Assembly (NCBI GenBank): GCA_947503175.1
Contig: CANNCO010000002.1
Location: 124,001-188,000 of the forward strand
Direction: 5' to 3'
DNA: 64,000 nucleotides
From: an uncultured Paracoccaceae bacterium
GTDB taxonomy: Bacteria > Pseudomonadota > Alphaproteobacteria > Rhodobacterales > Rhodobacteraceae
The notes beneath the pieces were generated by a model. It made no database searches and was not told the origin of the DNA. It saw nothing but the letters and a program-made list of their open reading frames with translations. Each line of letters opens with the position of its first letter. The first letter of the stretch is position 1. Both the position numbers and the translations under genes were made by a program. Positions 18,219 through 26,237 of this stretch are shown here, piece by piece.

Positions 18219-19559
18219 TCATGCGGCGCGCCTTTGACGGGCCCAGGCCGGGATGATGTCGCCATGGGCGGCCAGAAGATCGGTGACGAGCGACCGGATC
18301 TGGCGCAGGTCCAGTTCGGCGGCGGTGTGCGGATCCATCATCGCGGCGTGGTAGAGGTAGTCGACATTCTCCTCGACCAGCGCGCGGACGGTGAGTTCCT
18401 GCACGTTGATCTGGCTGCGCATGAGGGCGATCAGTTGCGGCGGGATGCCGGTGACGACGGAAGGCTGGACGCCGTTTGCATCCACGAGGCAAGGCGTTTC
18501 GACCACGGCGCCCGCGGGAAGCTGCGGGATCTGGCCGGTATTGGGGAGGTTGCCATAGGCCAGATAGGGCGCATCGGTGACAATGGCGTTCATGATCTCG
18601 GCTGCGAATTCGTGGCTTTTCGTCACCTCGATGGACGCATCGGTGCGGAACGCCTCGGCCTGCGATCCCCAGTCGGCCATCTGTTCGACGCAGCGGCGCG
18701 GGTATTCGTCGAGCGGGATGCCGAACTGCGCGATCAGGTCGTCGCGCCCGTCCTTGATGAACCACGGCACGTATTCGGCCAGATGTTCGGAGCTTTCGGT
18801 GCAGAAGTAGCCAAGGTGATCCATCACCTCGTAGCGGACGTGGTTGGGACAGCGGGCGTGGTGAAGGGGCGGTTTCGGCAGACGGCCCGCCCGGTAGCCC
18901 TCGCGCAGCGCGGGGTAGAGAGAGCGGCCCCGGTGTTCGAGTTTCAGGAAGAAGGCCACATGGTTGATGCCCGCGACCTGATAGCGGATCTCGTCCTGCG
19001 GAATGTCGAGATCATGGGCCATTTCCTCAAGCGTGTTCTGGACCGAATGGCAAAGCCCCACGGTTTTCACTTGGGGAAAGCGTTCGGCCAAGGCCCATGT
19101 ATTGATCGCCATCGGGTTCACGTATTGCAACATGGTAGCGTTCGGACAGACCTGCGCCATGTCTTCGGCCACGGCCCAGAGATGGGGGACGGTGCGCAGG
19201 CCGCGCATGATGCCGCCCACGCCCAGCGTGTCGGCGATGGTCTGGCTCAGGCCGTAAGCCTTGGGAATGTCGAAATCGATCACGGTCGAGGGTTCGTAGC
19301 CGCCGGTCTGGAAGGCCGTGACGACGAAATCGGCCCCGTCGAGCGCCCGGCGGCGATCGGTGGTGGCCGTGACCATCCCGGGGGCATCCATGGCGGCGAC
19401 GAGCTTGTTCGCCACAAGCTCGGACTCCGCCAGCCGCGTCCGGTCGATATCCATCAATGCGATCTGCGCATCGCGGAGTGCGTCGAAATGCAGGGCATCG
19501 CCCACGATATTCTTCATGAAAATCGTGGAACCCGCGCCGATGAAAGCGATCTTGGTCAT
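18219..19559 (-). CDS. Alpha-galactosidase/alpha-glucosidase, glycoside hydrolase family 4
   Basis: 446 residues of the NAD- and Mn-dependent GH4 family. The NAD loop is IGAGSTIF near residues 5-12. Metal-binding Cys and His are in GLCHSVQ and GINHVAF. The MelA-like size and its place beside a galactoside transporter and the DgoKA genes favour alpha-galactosidase over alpha-glucosidase. The enzyme is cytoplasmic. The ATG at 19559 is preferred over one 33 bases upstream, because the family starts directly at MTKIAFIGAG. It follows the permease gene by 19 bases in the operon. Confidence 0.9.
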   Translation of the reverse strand: MTKIAFIGAGSTIFMKNIVGDALHFDALRDAQIALMDIDRTRLAESELVANKLVAAMDAPGMVTATTDRRRALDGADFVVTAFQTGGYEPSTVIDFDIPKAYGLSQTIADTLGVGGIMRGLRTVPHLWAVAEDMAQVCPNATMLQYVNPMAINTWALAERFPQVKTVGLCHSVQNTLEEMAHDLDIPQDEIRYQVAGINHVAFFLKLEHRGRSLYPALREGYRAGRLPKPPLHHARCPNHVRYEVMDHLGYFCTESSEHLAEYVPWFIKDGRDDLIAQFGIPLDEYPRRCVEQMADWGSQAEAFRTDASIEVTKSHEFAAEIMNAIVTDAPYLAYGNLPNTGQIPQLPAGAVVETPCLVDANGVQPSVVTGIPPQLIALMRSQINVQELTVRALVEENVDYLYHAAMMDPHTAAELDLRQIRSLVTDLLAAHGDIIPAWARQRRAA

Positions 19560-19578
19560 TGTCTTCGTCGTCCGGTGG

Positions 19579-20427
19579 TTACTTGACGGCACCGAGGGTC
19601 AGGCCCGCGATGAAGTGTTTCTGCATCAGAAAGAACATGGCGACGGGCGGGAGGGCGGCGACGATGCTGCCCGCGCTCATCAGGTGGTAGGCCGCGCGGT
19701 ACTGCGCGTTGAAGGACGTGATCCCGGCAGTCACCGGCTGGCTTTCGGCGCCCTGGGTCAGAACCACGGCCCAGAAATAGTCGTTCCAGATGAAAGTGAA
19801 GATCAGGACCGACATGGCGGCCATGGCGGGTTTCATCAGCGGCAGGACCACGAACCAGAAGATCCGCCATTCCGAGACACCCTCGACCCGCGCGGCCTCG
19901 ATCAGCGGATAAGGCAGCGCGCGGATGAAGTTGCGCATGAAGAGCGTGCAGAACCCAGTCTGGAACGCGATGTGGAACAGGACGAGGCCGGTCTTCGTGT
20001 TGTAGAGGCCAAGATCGAGGGTCAGGTCGCGCACCGGCACCATGAGGATCTGGAACGGCACGAAGTTGCCCGCGACGAACATAAAGAAGATCCAGATGTT
20101 CGACTTGAACTTGTAGATGCCCAGCGCGAAGCCCGTCATCGACGACAGCACCACGCAGCCGATCACGGTGGGGATGGTGATCAGGACCGAGTTCATCAGG
20201 TAACGCGGCATGTCGCTGTCGAAGAAGACGCGGCCGTAGTTTTCGAAGCCTGCAAAGTAGCTGGGGATCGACCAGTAGCCGCCGCCCACGAAATCGGCCT
20301 CGGGTTTGACCGAGAAGAGGGCCACGGCCAGAAGCGGCAAGAGCCACATCAGAAGCGCCAGGGGCAGAAGCGACTGATAGGTCAGTTGCCAGGCGCGCGG
20401 TGTCTTTTCGATCGGTGTCGGAAACAT
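19579..20427 (-). CDS. Carbohydrate ABC transporter permease, MalG/LacG type
   Basis: 282 residues, six predicted membrane spans, with the EAA loop seen as EAARVEGVSEWRIFWFVVLP near two-thirds of the length. The ATG at 20427 shares a base with the stop of the upstream permease (TGATG). The reading frame continues far upstream inside the other permease gene, but that part is only a shadow. It is the inner-membrane partner of the protein at 20427-21353 in a CUT1 oligosaccharide importer. Confidence 0.93.
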   Translation of the reverse strand: MFPTPIEKTPRAWQLTYQSLLPLALLMWLLPLLAVALFSVKPEADFVGGGYWSIPSYFAGFENYGRVFFDSDMPRYLMNSVLITIPTVIGCVVLSSMTGFALGIYKFKSNIWIFFMFVAGNFVPFQILMVPVRDLTLDLGLYNTKTGLVLFHIAFQTGFCTLFMRNFIRALPYPLIEAARVEGVSEWRIFWFVVLPLMKPAMAAMSVLIFTFIWNDYFWAVVLTQGAESQPVTAGITSFNAQYRAAYHLMSAGSIVAALPPVAMFFLMQKHFIAGLTLGAVK

Positions 20428-21353
20428 CAGCGCGCCCTTTCTTCCTGGAACATCGACCATAGGAAGTAGGCGATGAAGACCAGCATGATGAGGAACAGGA
20501 CAACGGCGATGGCGGCGCCGTATCCCATGCGGAAGCCGTATTCGGACAGCGCCTTTTCGAACATGTAGAAGGACAGGACGCGGGACGAGCCGAACGGGCC
20601 GCCATTGGTCATGATCGAAATGAGGTCGAAGGACCGCAGCGCGCCGATGATCGTCACCACGAAGGCGATGAAAGTGGCGGGCTTGAGCTGCGGGATGATG
20701 ATGTACCACAGCATCCGCCAGCCTTTCGCGCCGTCAAGCCGCCCGGCCTCGATCTGTTCGGGGTCGACGGCGTTGAGGCCGGTGAGATAGAGGATCATGC
20801 AATAGGCGGTTTGCGGCCAGAGGCCCGCGGCGATGATGCCATAGGTCACGAGCGTCGGGTCACCCAAAACGTTGATCGGGCCGAGGCCGATCCAGCCCAG
20901 CATGACGTTCAGAAGGCCGAAGGTCGGGTCGTAGAACCATGTGAAGACGAGGCCGACGACGATCTGCGAGATCACGAAGGGGAAGAAGAACAGAGATTTG
21001 TAGAGCCGGATGCCGGTGACGGTCTGGTTCAGGAAAAGCGCGATGAATAGGCCTGCGGGGATCGCCAGAAGGTAGAGGACGAGCCATTTGAGGTTGTTCC
21101 AGAGCGAGGTTTCGAACGCCCGGTCGGTGGAGAGTTCCTGATAGTTGGCCAAGCCCACATAACGCGCCTCACCCAGCCCGTCCCACGCGTAGAGCGAGAG
21201 GTTGAAGGACTGGAAGATCGGAAAAATCACGTAGAACAGGAAGAAGAGGACGCCCGGCGCAAGGAACAGCCAGGGGGTGACCGCGATCTCGTTGCGTTTG
21301 TACCACGAGCGTGCTGGCACGATTTCCGTGGTCGGCATGGCGGTTATGGACAT
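20427..21353 (-). CDS. Carbohydrate ABC transporter permease, MalF/LacF type
   Basis: 308 residues with six hydrophobic spans and an EAA loop (EAGRLDGAKGWRMLWYIIIP). It is separated from the binding-protein gene by 109 bases holding a strong hairpin (21431-21454). The start at 21353 lacks a strong ribosome site, and a second ATG five codons later is possible. It forms the channel with the MalG-like subunit; the ATPase is encoded divergently at 23686-24744. Confidence 0.92.
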   Translation of the reverse strand: MSITAMPTTEIVPARSWYKRNEIAVTPWLFLAPGVLFFLFYVIFPIFQSFNLSLYAWDGLGEARYVGLANYQELSTDRAFETSLWNNLKWLVLYLLAIPAGLFIALFLNQTVTGIRLYKSLFFFPFVISQIVVGLVFTWFYDPTFGLLNVMLGWIGLGPINVLGDPTLVTYGIIAAGLWPQTAYCMILYLTGLNAVDPEQIEAGRLDGAKGWRMLWYIIIPQLKPATFIAFVVTIIGALRSFDLISIMTNGGPFGSSRVLSFYMFEKALSEYGFRMGYGAAIAVVLFLIMLVFIAYFLWSMFQEERAR

Positions 21354-21430
21354 GGGGCCCCCGGTTCAAGTGGCGCTGCGCATGTGGCGGGCCTGAATGC
21401 GGGTCAGGGCCGGCAGATGGGCGGCGGGTG

Positions 21431-21454
21431 CGGGTGGGCGCGAACGCCCACCCG
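21431..21454 (-). terminator. Stem-loop after the galactoside-binding protein gene
   Basis: CGGGTGGGCG-CGAA-CGCCCACCCG is a perfect 10-base stem with a four-base loop, starting 8 bases behind the binding-protein stop. No T-run follows on the transcribed strand, so it more likely blocks 3' exonucleases or attenuates transcription than ends it. The permease genes probably share the transcript. Confidence 0.6.
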
Positions 21455-21462
21455 AAGTCGGT

Positions 21463-22728
21463 TCAGTAGATCCGGGCGCGGGCCTGTTCGAGCCGCGCGA
21501 GGATGTCGTCGAGATTGTCCGGGAAGACCATGAATTCCTGGAACCCCTCCATGGCGATCGAGGCCATTTCGGCCGGTGCGTCACGGTCAAAGAACTGCGC
21601 GACACCGCCGGGCGAGTTCGAGGACAGCATTGCAAAGCCTTCCTTCAGGAACTTGTCGTCATCGACGCCAGAGTTCTTGTTCACCGGAAGCTGGCCAAGG
21701 TTTTCACCGTTGTTGATCAGCGTCTGGTTGTCGGCGGAGACGACGAATTCAAGGAATGCACGGGCGGCCTCCTTGTTCGATGCGCCAGACGGGATGTGGA
21801 ACGTGTCTGTCGGCGCGTCCTCGGCCAGTTCGACATCCGGGTTGATCGCCGGGAACTGGTAGAAGTCCAGCTTGCTGTCATCCAGGCCGCCATCGCGCAT
21901 CGGCGCCACGGCGAAGTTGCCCATCAGATAAGACGCGGCCTCGCCGTTGATCATGAACGGAAGCGCCTCCTGCCAGCTATAGGACTGGTGGTTGTCGATG
22001 AAAGCGCCCATGTCGATCAGTTCGCGCCAGTTGGCGAAGGTCGCCTTCACGCGGTCGTCGGTCCACGGGATTTCGCCGCCGGTCAGGGCTGCGTGAAAGT
22101 CGTAACCGTTGGTGCGCATGTTCAGGTAGTCGAACCAGCCGCCGGCGGTCCACAGGAACTTTGTCCCGATGGTGTAGCACTTCACGCCATTGTCCAGCAG
22201 CGTCTGACAGTTTGCCTTTTCCTCGTCCCATGTCTTGGGTTCGGCCAGACCGTACTGGTCGAAGATGTCTTTGCGGTAATAGACGCCCCACTGGTAGTAA
22301 GTATAGGGAACGCCCCACTGCTTTCCGTCCAGCGTCATCGCGCCCTTCGTCGAGGCCAGTTCTTCACCGATCGGGCCTTCCCACAGGTCCGAGATATCTT
22401 CGAAGAGGCCCGCTTCCACATAGGGCTTCATCCGGTTGGCGGCGTACCAGTTGGCCACATCGGGCGGGTTGGCTGTCAGGAAGTTGCGGATCTGGGTCTT
22501 GTAGGCTTCGCGGTCGATCACGGTCAGTTCGATGTTCAGATCGGGGTGCATGGCACCGAAGCGTTCGACCATGCCTTCCATCACCGCGCGCGGCGCGGGG
22601 TTGGACATATCCGAGAAAATCACAAGATCGCCCGAGAGCTTTTCGCCGTGGCTGCCGGCAAGCGCGGCACTGGCCGAGATCGCCAGCGCGCCAAGCGCCG
22701 CCACGGACGCTTTGAGCATGGAATGCAT
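21463..22728 (-). CDS. Extracellular sugar-binding protein of a CUT1 ABC transporter
   Basis: 421 residues. A Sec signal peptide (LKASVAALGALAISASAALA) occupies about residues 5-24 with cleavage before GSHGEK. The mature part has the bacterial extracellular solute-binding family 1 fold (LVIFSDMSNPAPR, WGVPYTYYQWGVYYRKDIF). The ATG at 22728 is preceded by GGGAGGACACC. It is the first gene of the galactoside catabolic operon, so galactosides such as melibiose, raffinose or lactose are likely ligands by context. Confidence 0.92.
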   Translation of the reverse strand: MHSMLKASVAALGALAISASAALAGSHGEKLSGDLVIFSDMSNPAPRAVMEGMVERFGAMHPDLNIELTVIDREAYKTQIRNFLTANPPDVANWYAANRMKPYVEAGLFEDISDLWEGPIGEELASTKGAMTLDGKQWGVPYTYYQWGVYYRKDIFDQYGLAEPKTWDEEKANCQTLLDNGVKCYTIGTKFLWTAGGWFDYLNMRTNGYDFHAALTGGEIPWTDDRVKATFANWRELIDMGAFIDNHQSYSWQEALPFMINGEAASYLMGNFAVAPMRDGGLDDSKLDFYQFPAINPDVELAEDAPTDTFHIPSGASNKEAARAFLEFVVSADNQTLINNGENLGQLPVNKNSGVDDDKFLKEGFAMLSSNSPGGVAQFFDRDAPAEMASIAMEGFQEFMVFPDNLDDILARLEQARARIY

Positions 22729-22758
22729 GGTGTCCTCCCTAGATGCTTCCACTATGGT

Positions 22759-22827
22759 CAAGTTCCATTATTTGAAACTTGGTTTTGTATATTGAAATCA
22801 TAAACAGACTGTGGCAGGTCTTGTCAA
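22759..22827 (-). promoter_or_regulatory. Promoter and IclR-type operator of the galactoside operon
   Basis: On the minus strand, TTGACA (22827-22822) and TTTATG (22804-22799) are 17 bases apart, a good promoter for the binding-protein gene. About 15-35 bases further downstream lies the inverted repeat CAAGTT...AACTTG (22759-22781), whose inner part reads GTTTCAAATAATGGAAC and looks like an IclR-family site. Bound IclR protein would act as a roadblock repressor. The patterns are seen; the regulatory role is inferred from the divergent iclR gene. Confidence 0.65.
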
Positions 22828-22873
22828 CAGTCGTGGCAGGGCGAAGACCCGAATGCCGCGCAAGGGAGGAGAT

Positions 22874-23698
22874 ATGTCCGGCGGACCGCAGGGCGACGGC
22901 ACGGTTGGCAAGGCGCTGGCGGTTCTGGACCGCGTGGCGGCGTTCGGCCGTCCTGTCCGATTTGGTGAATTGCTGGAGGAAAGCCCGTTTCCCAAGGCGA
23001 CGCTCTACCGGTTCGTGCAGACGCTGACGAGCCAGGGGATGCTGAGCTTCGATCCCGAACGGCAGACCTATGCGCCGGGATTACGGCTGGTCCGGCTGGC
23101 CCATGCGGCGTGGGATCAGTCGTCGCTGGCCCCGGTGGCCCGGCCCCATCTGGATGCGCTGTCGCGTGAAATCGGCGAAACCGTGCATCTGGCGCAACTG
23201 GACGGTGGTTCAGTCCTTTACGTGGACAAGCGGAACGCGCGCGAGCCCATCGAGATGTTCAGCCAGGCCGGAAAGGTCGGGCCGGCCTATTGCACCGGCG
23301 TGGGCAAGGCGATGCTGGCATGGGTCGAACCCGAGGCGCTGGACAGGGTCCTGTCGCAGCAATCCTATCACCGGTTCACCGATCACACCCTGACCAGCGC
23401 GCGTGCGCTTCGGGCGGAACTGGCGCGCATCCGCGCGCGCGGCCATGCCTTTGACGATCAGGAACACGAGCCGGGGATCATCTGTATCGCCGTGCCGATC
23501 CTGACGCAGCAGCACCGGATGCTGGGTGCCGTGTCGGTGACCACTTCGACCGATCGCGGCGACCTTTCCGGGCTGGCCGGGCTTGCGCCCCAGTTGCGCG
23601 CGACGGCCGACGAGATTGCCCGTGAGGCGCAGAACTGGCGCTTTCCGGACCAGACCAGACAAGACCTGAAGCGGGGGGAACAACCATGTCGGGCGTAA
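22874..23698 (+). CDS. IclR-family transcriptional regulator
   Basis: 274 residues: an N-terminal winged helix (VGKALAVLDRV near residue 10; FPKATLYRFVQTL) and the C-terminal IclR effector domain (YVDKRNAREPIEMFSQAGK, GVGKAMLAW). The ATG at 22874 has GGGAGGAG directly upstream and is preferred over ATGs at 22811 and 22853. It is divergent from the galactoside operon, and its 3' end overlaps the transporter ATPase by 13 bases, so the regulator is co-expressed with the ATPase. The effector is probably a galactose-derived metabolite. Confidence 0.92.
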   Translation: MSGGPQGDGTVGKALAVLDRVAAFGRPVRFGELLEESPFPKATLYRFVQTLTSQGMLSFDPERQTYAPGLRLVRLAHAAWDQSSLAPVARPHLDALSREIGETVHLAQLDGGSVLYVDKRNAREPIEMFSQAGKVGPAYCTGVGKAMLAWVEPEALDRVLSQQSYHRFTDHTLTSARALRAELARIRARGHAFDDQEHEPGIICIAVPILTQQHRMLGAVSVTTSTDRGDLSGLAGLAPQLRATADEIAREAQNWRFPDQTRQDLKRGEQPCRA

Positions 23699-24744
23699 CA
23701 CTCAATGACGTGATCAAGCGCTATGGCGAAACGCAGGTGATCCACGGGGTCGACCTGACGATCGAGGATGGCGAGTTCTGCGTGTTCGTCGGGCCATCTG
23801 GCTGTGGCAAGTCAACGCTTCTGCGAATGGTCGCCGGGCTGGAAGAAACCACGAGCGGGCAGATCAACATCGGCACCCGTGATGTGACCCGGGCCGACCC
23901 GTCGGAACGCGGGGTGGCGATGGTGTTTCAGACCTACGCGCTTTATCCGCATATGACGGTGGGCGAAAACATGGGGTTCGGCCTGAAGATGACCGGACAT
24001 CCGAAGGCGGAGATCGCCACGAAAGTGGCCGAGGCCAGCCGGATCCTGAAGCTGGACGAGTACCTGAAGCGCAAACCCGCAGCCCTGTCGGGCGGCCAGC
24101 GTCAGCGGGTGGCCATTGGCCGGGCGATTGTGCGGGGACCGGAAGTGTTCCTGTTCGATGAACCCCTGTCGAACCTCGATGCCGAGTTGCGGGTCGAGAT
24201 GCGGGTCGAGATTGCGCGGCTCCACAAGGAAATCGGCGCGACCATGATCTATGTGACCCATGACCAGGTCGAGGCGATGACGCTGGCCGACAAGATCGTC
24301 GTGCTGCGTGCGGGCTACATCGAACAGGTCGGCGCGCCGCTGGAGTTGTACCGTGATCCGGACAACCGGTTCGTCGCGGGATTTATCGGGTCGCCCGCGA
24401 TGAACTTTCTCGATGCGACCGCCAAGGGCGGGTCGGTCGAGGTGCCGTCGCTGAAATCAAGCGTAGAGGTGCCGGTTCAGGTGCCTGCGGATGGAACGAA
24501 GGTGACGCTGGGGCTCAGGCCCGAGCATCTTGAGATCGACCCGTCGGGCGATGTGTTCCGGGTGGAACTTACCGAGGCATTAGGCGGTGTGTCCTTTGCC
24601 TATCTGGCCTCCGATACCGGCGAGCGGCTGATCGTCGAGGAACGCGGCGACGAGCGGTCGGTTGAAGGTTCTCGCGTGGGGCTTCGGTTCGATCCGGCTC
24701 GCGCGATGCTGTTCGATGCGCAGAGTGAGGCGCGCATCCGCTAG
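23686..24744 (+). CDS. Carbohydrate ABC transporter ATP-binding protein (UgpC/MsmK/LacK type)
   Basis: 352 residues with Walker A GPSGCGKST near residues 37-45, signature LSGGQRQRVA, Walker B FLFDEPLSNLD, and a C-terminal regulatory OB/TOBE domain (LGLRPEHLEI). It is the energy-coupling subunit for the CUT1 permeases on the other strand. The ATG follows a GGGGGAAC motif inside the 3' end of iclR. Its TAG stop overlaps the stop of the convergent GFA gene through the palindrome CTAG. Confidence 0.95.
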   Translation: MSGVTLNDVIKRYGETQVIHGVDLTIEDGEFCVFVGPSGCGKSTLLRMVAGLEETTSGQINIGTRDVTRADPSERGVAMVFQTYALYPHMTVGENMGFGLKMTGHPKAEIATKVAEASRILKLDEYLKRKPAALSGGQRQRVAIGRAIVRGPEVFLFDEPLSNLDAELRVEMRVEIARLHKEIGATMIYVTHDQVEAMTLADKIVVLRAGYIEQVGAPLELYRDPDNRFVAGFIGSPAMNFLDATAKGGSVEVPSLKSSVEVPVQVPADGTKVTLGLRPEHLEIDPSGDVFRVELTEALGGVSFAYLASDTGERLIVEERGDERSVEGSRVGLRFDPARAMLFDAQSEARIR

Positions 24745-25154
24745 AGCGGGGCGGTGCCGTCGGCGGTGCTTGCGTATTTCGGCAGGTCATCGTCGATTTT
24801 GAGCCATGCCAGGCGTTCCGCCCAATGGAAATGCGCAGCGGGTTTCACCCGTTCGGGGTCGGTGAGGTTGGCCGTGTAGAGATGGCTTTCACCGGGCCAG
24901 CGGTCGGCGTGATAGGTGAGTTGTGTGCCGCAATCGGGGCAGAACAGGCGCTGGACCCTTCCTTCCGACGAGGTGCTGACCTTTGGGTCGCCCGCCCATG
25001 TGACGCTGTCGCGGGGGACACCGAAGAAGGCCGTGCAAGGGGAGGCGGTGGCGCGTCGGCAGCTTTCACAATGGCAGATGCCGGACCAGAGAACCGGGCC
25101 GGGCGTCGAGAAGGTTACTTTGCGGCAGCGGCAGTGTCCGGTGATCTGTGGCAT
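24741..25154 (-). CDS. GFA/CENP-V zinc-domain protein
   Basis: 137 residues with the cysteine pattern of the glutathione-dependent formaldehyde-activating (GFA) fold: GHCRCRKV, CHCESCRRA and FCPDCGTQL. The zinc-binding Cys residues are all present. Most members of this group are not true formaldehyde-activating enzymes, so no reaction is claimed. The start at 25154 is chosen because the family begins with the first Cys pair; the frame extends upstream without similarity. It is convergent with the ATPase. Confidence 0.88.
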   Translation of the reverse strand: MPQITGHCRCRKVTFSTPGPVLWSGICHCESCRRATASPCTAFFGVPRDSVTWAGDPKVSTSSEGRVQRLFCPDCGTQLTYHADRWPGESHLYTANLTDPERVKPAAHFHWAERLAWLKIDDDLPKYASTADGTAPL

Positions 25155-25344
25155 GGTCGCAGCCCTCCCATTGGTGCGATCCTGCGCTGGTGGGGGCGTT
25201 TGGCGCAAGTCGGGAGGTGGAAGGGCGAGTGGCTGGAACTCCGCTTTGCGGACAATGCGGACTTTCGCTGCGTTTGCGCCAACGACGGCTTGCAAAAAAC
25301 GGCAACTGTTTGACAAGCGCGATTTTCCGACGCCTCCTGCATCC

Positions 25345-26172
25345 ATGAAACCTTTATCGGAAAAAATTGCTCTGATTACAGGCGCGTCTGCCCCGAACGG
25401 CATTGGCCAGGCTATCGCGCGTAGGCTGGTCGAGGACGGCGCGAACGTTATTGTAACAGATCGCCAAGGCGAAATCACAGTCGGTGGTTCGCCTCGATCA
25501 ACCACGGAGCTACTCAGAGAACTTGTCGAAACACTGAACACCATTTCAGCGAAAGCACACGCTTTGTCGTTGGACGTAACCGACCCTGAACAAGTCACTT
25601 CAGTTGTTCAACACTGTTTGGCGGAGTTTGGTAGCGTAGACATTCTAGTGAACAATGCCGGGTCTTTGGCAGGATCGGCAGACTTCTTAACGACGACTCA
25701 GGCAGAATGGGAAATGAGCTATCGCGTCAACGTTCAGGGGCCAATGCTTCTGGCGCAGGCCGTCATTCCACATATGAAAACAAATGGTGGCGGACGGATT
25801 ATCAATATCGGATCAACCGGAAGCCTAGGCGCAGAGCCCGGGTTTGGCGCGTACACTGCCATGAAACACGCACTTGTTGGTCTCACCAAAACGCTTGCTG
25901 CCGAGTTCGGACCAGATGGCATCCTTTGCAATACCGTCTGTCCTGGCTTTATCGCCACCGACATGCATGAAGCTGCAAACGCGCGACTTGCAAATGAAGC
26001 GGGCGAAAGCCTCGAAGCAACACGAAAACGCCGCTACGCAAACGTCGCCCTTCGGTCCGCGGGTATGCCTGAAGACGTCGCAGATGCTGTGGCTTATCTC
26101 GCCGGTCCAACAGGCCGCTACGTAACCGGCATTAGCCTGCCGGTTGCAGGCGGAGTGCCAATGGGGATTTGA
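25345..26172 (+). CDS. SDR-family oxidoreductase with atypical base composition
   Basis: 275 residues of a classical short-chain dehydrogenase: TGASAPNGIG cofactor loop, NNAGSLAG, catalytic Ser in IGSTGSLG, and the YTAMKHA active-site Tyr/Lys. It resembles 3-oxoacyl-ACP-reductase-like or sugar/steroid dehydrogenases; the substrate is unknown. The codons use many more A/T third bases (ATG AAA CCT TTA near the start) than every neighbour, suggesting recent transfer. It stands alone between the GFA gene and the convergent gci gene. Confidence 0.88.
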   Translation: MKPLSEKIALITGASAPNGIGQAIARRLVEDGANVIVTDRQGEITVGGSPRSTTELLRELVETLNTISAKAHALSLDVTDPEQVTSVVQHCLAEFGSVDILVNNAGSLAGSADFLTTTQAEWEMSYRVNVQGPMLLAQAVIPHMKTNGGGRIINIGSTGSLGAEPGFGAYTAMKHALVGLTKTLAAEFGPDGILCNTVCPGFIATDMHEAANARLANEAGESLEATRKRRYANVALRSAGMPEDVADAVAYLAGPTGRYVTGISLPVAGGVPMGI

Positions 26173-26237
26173 AAGCTGACATTGGTGCTCCACGCAGCAT
26201 CAAGTAGGTCTGGGCTCGAAGCGGACCTTAGCGGGTG

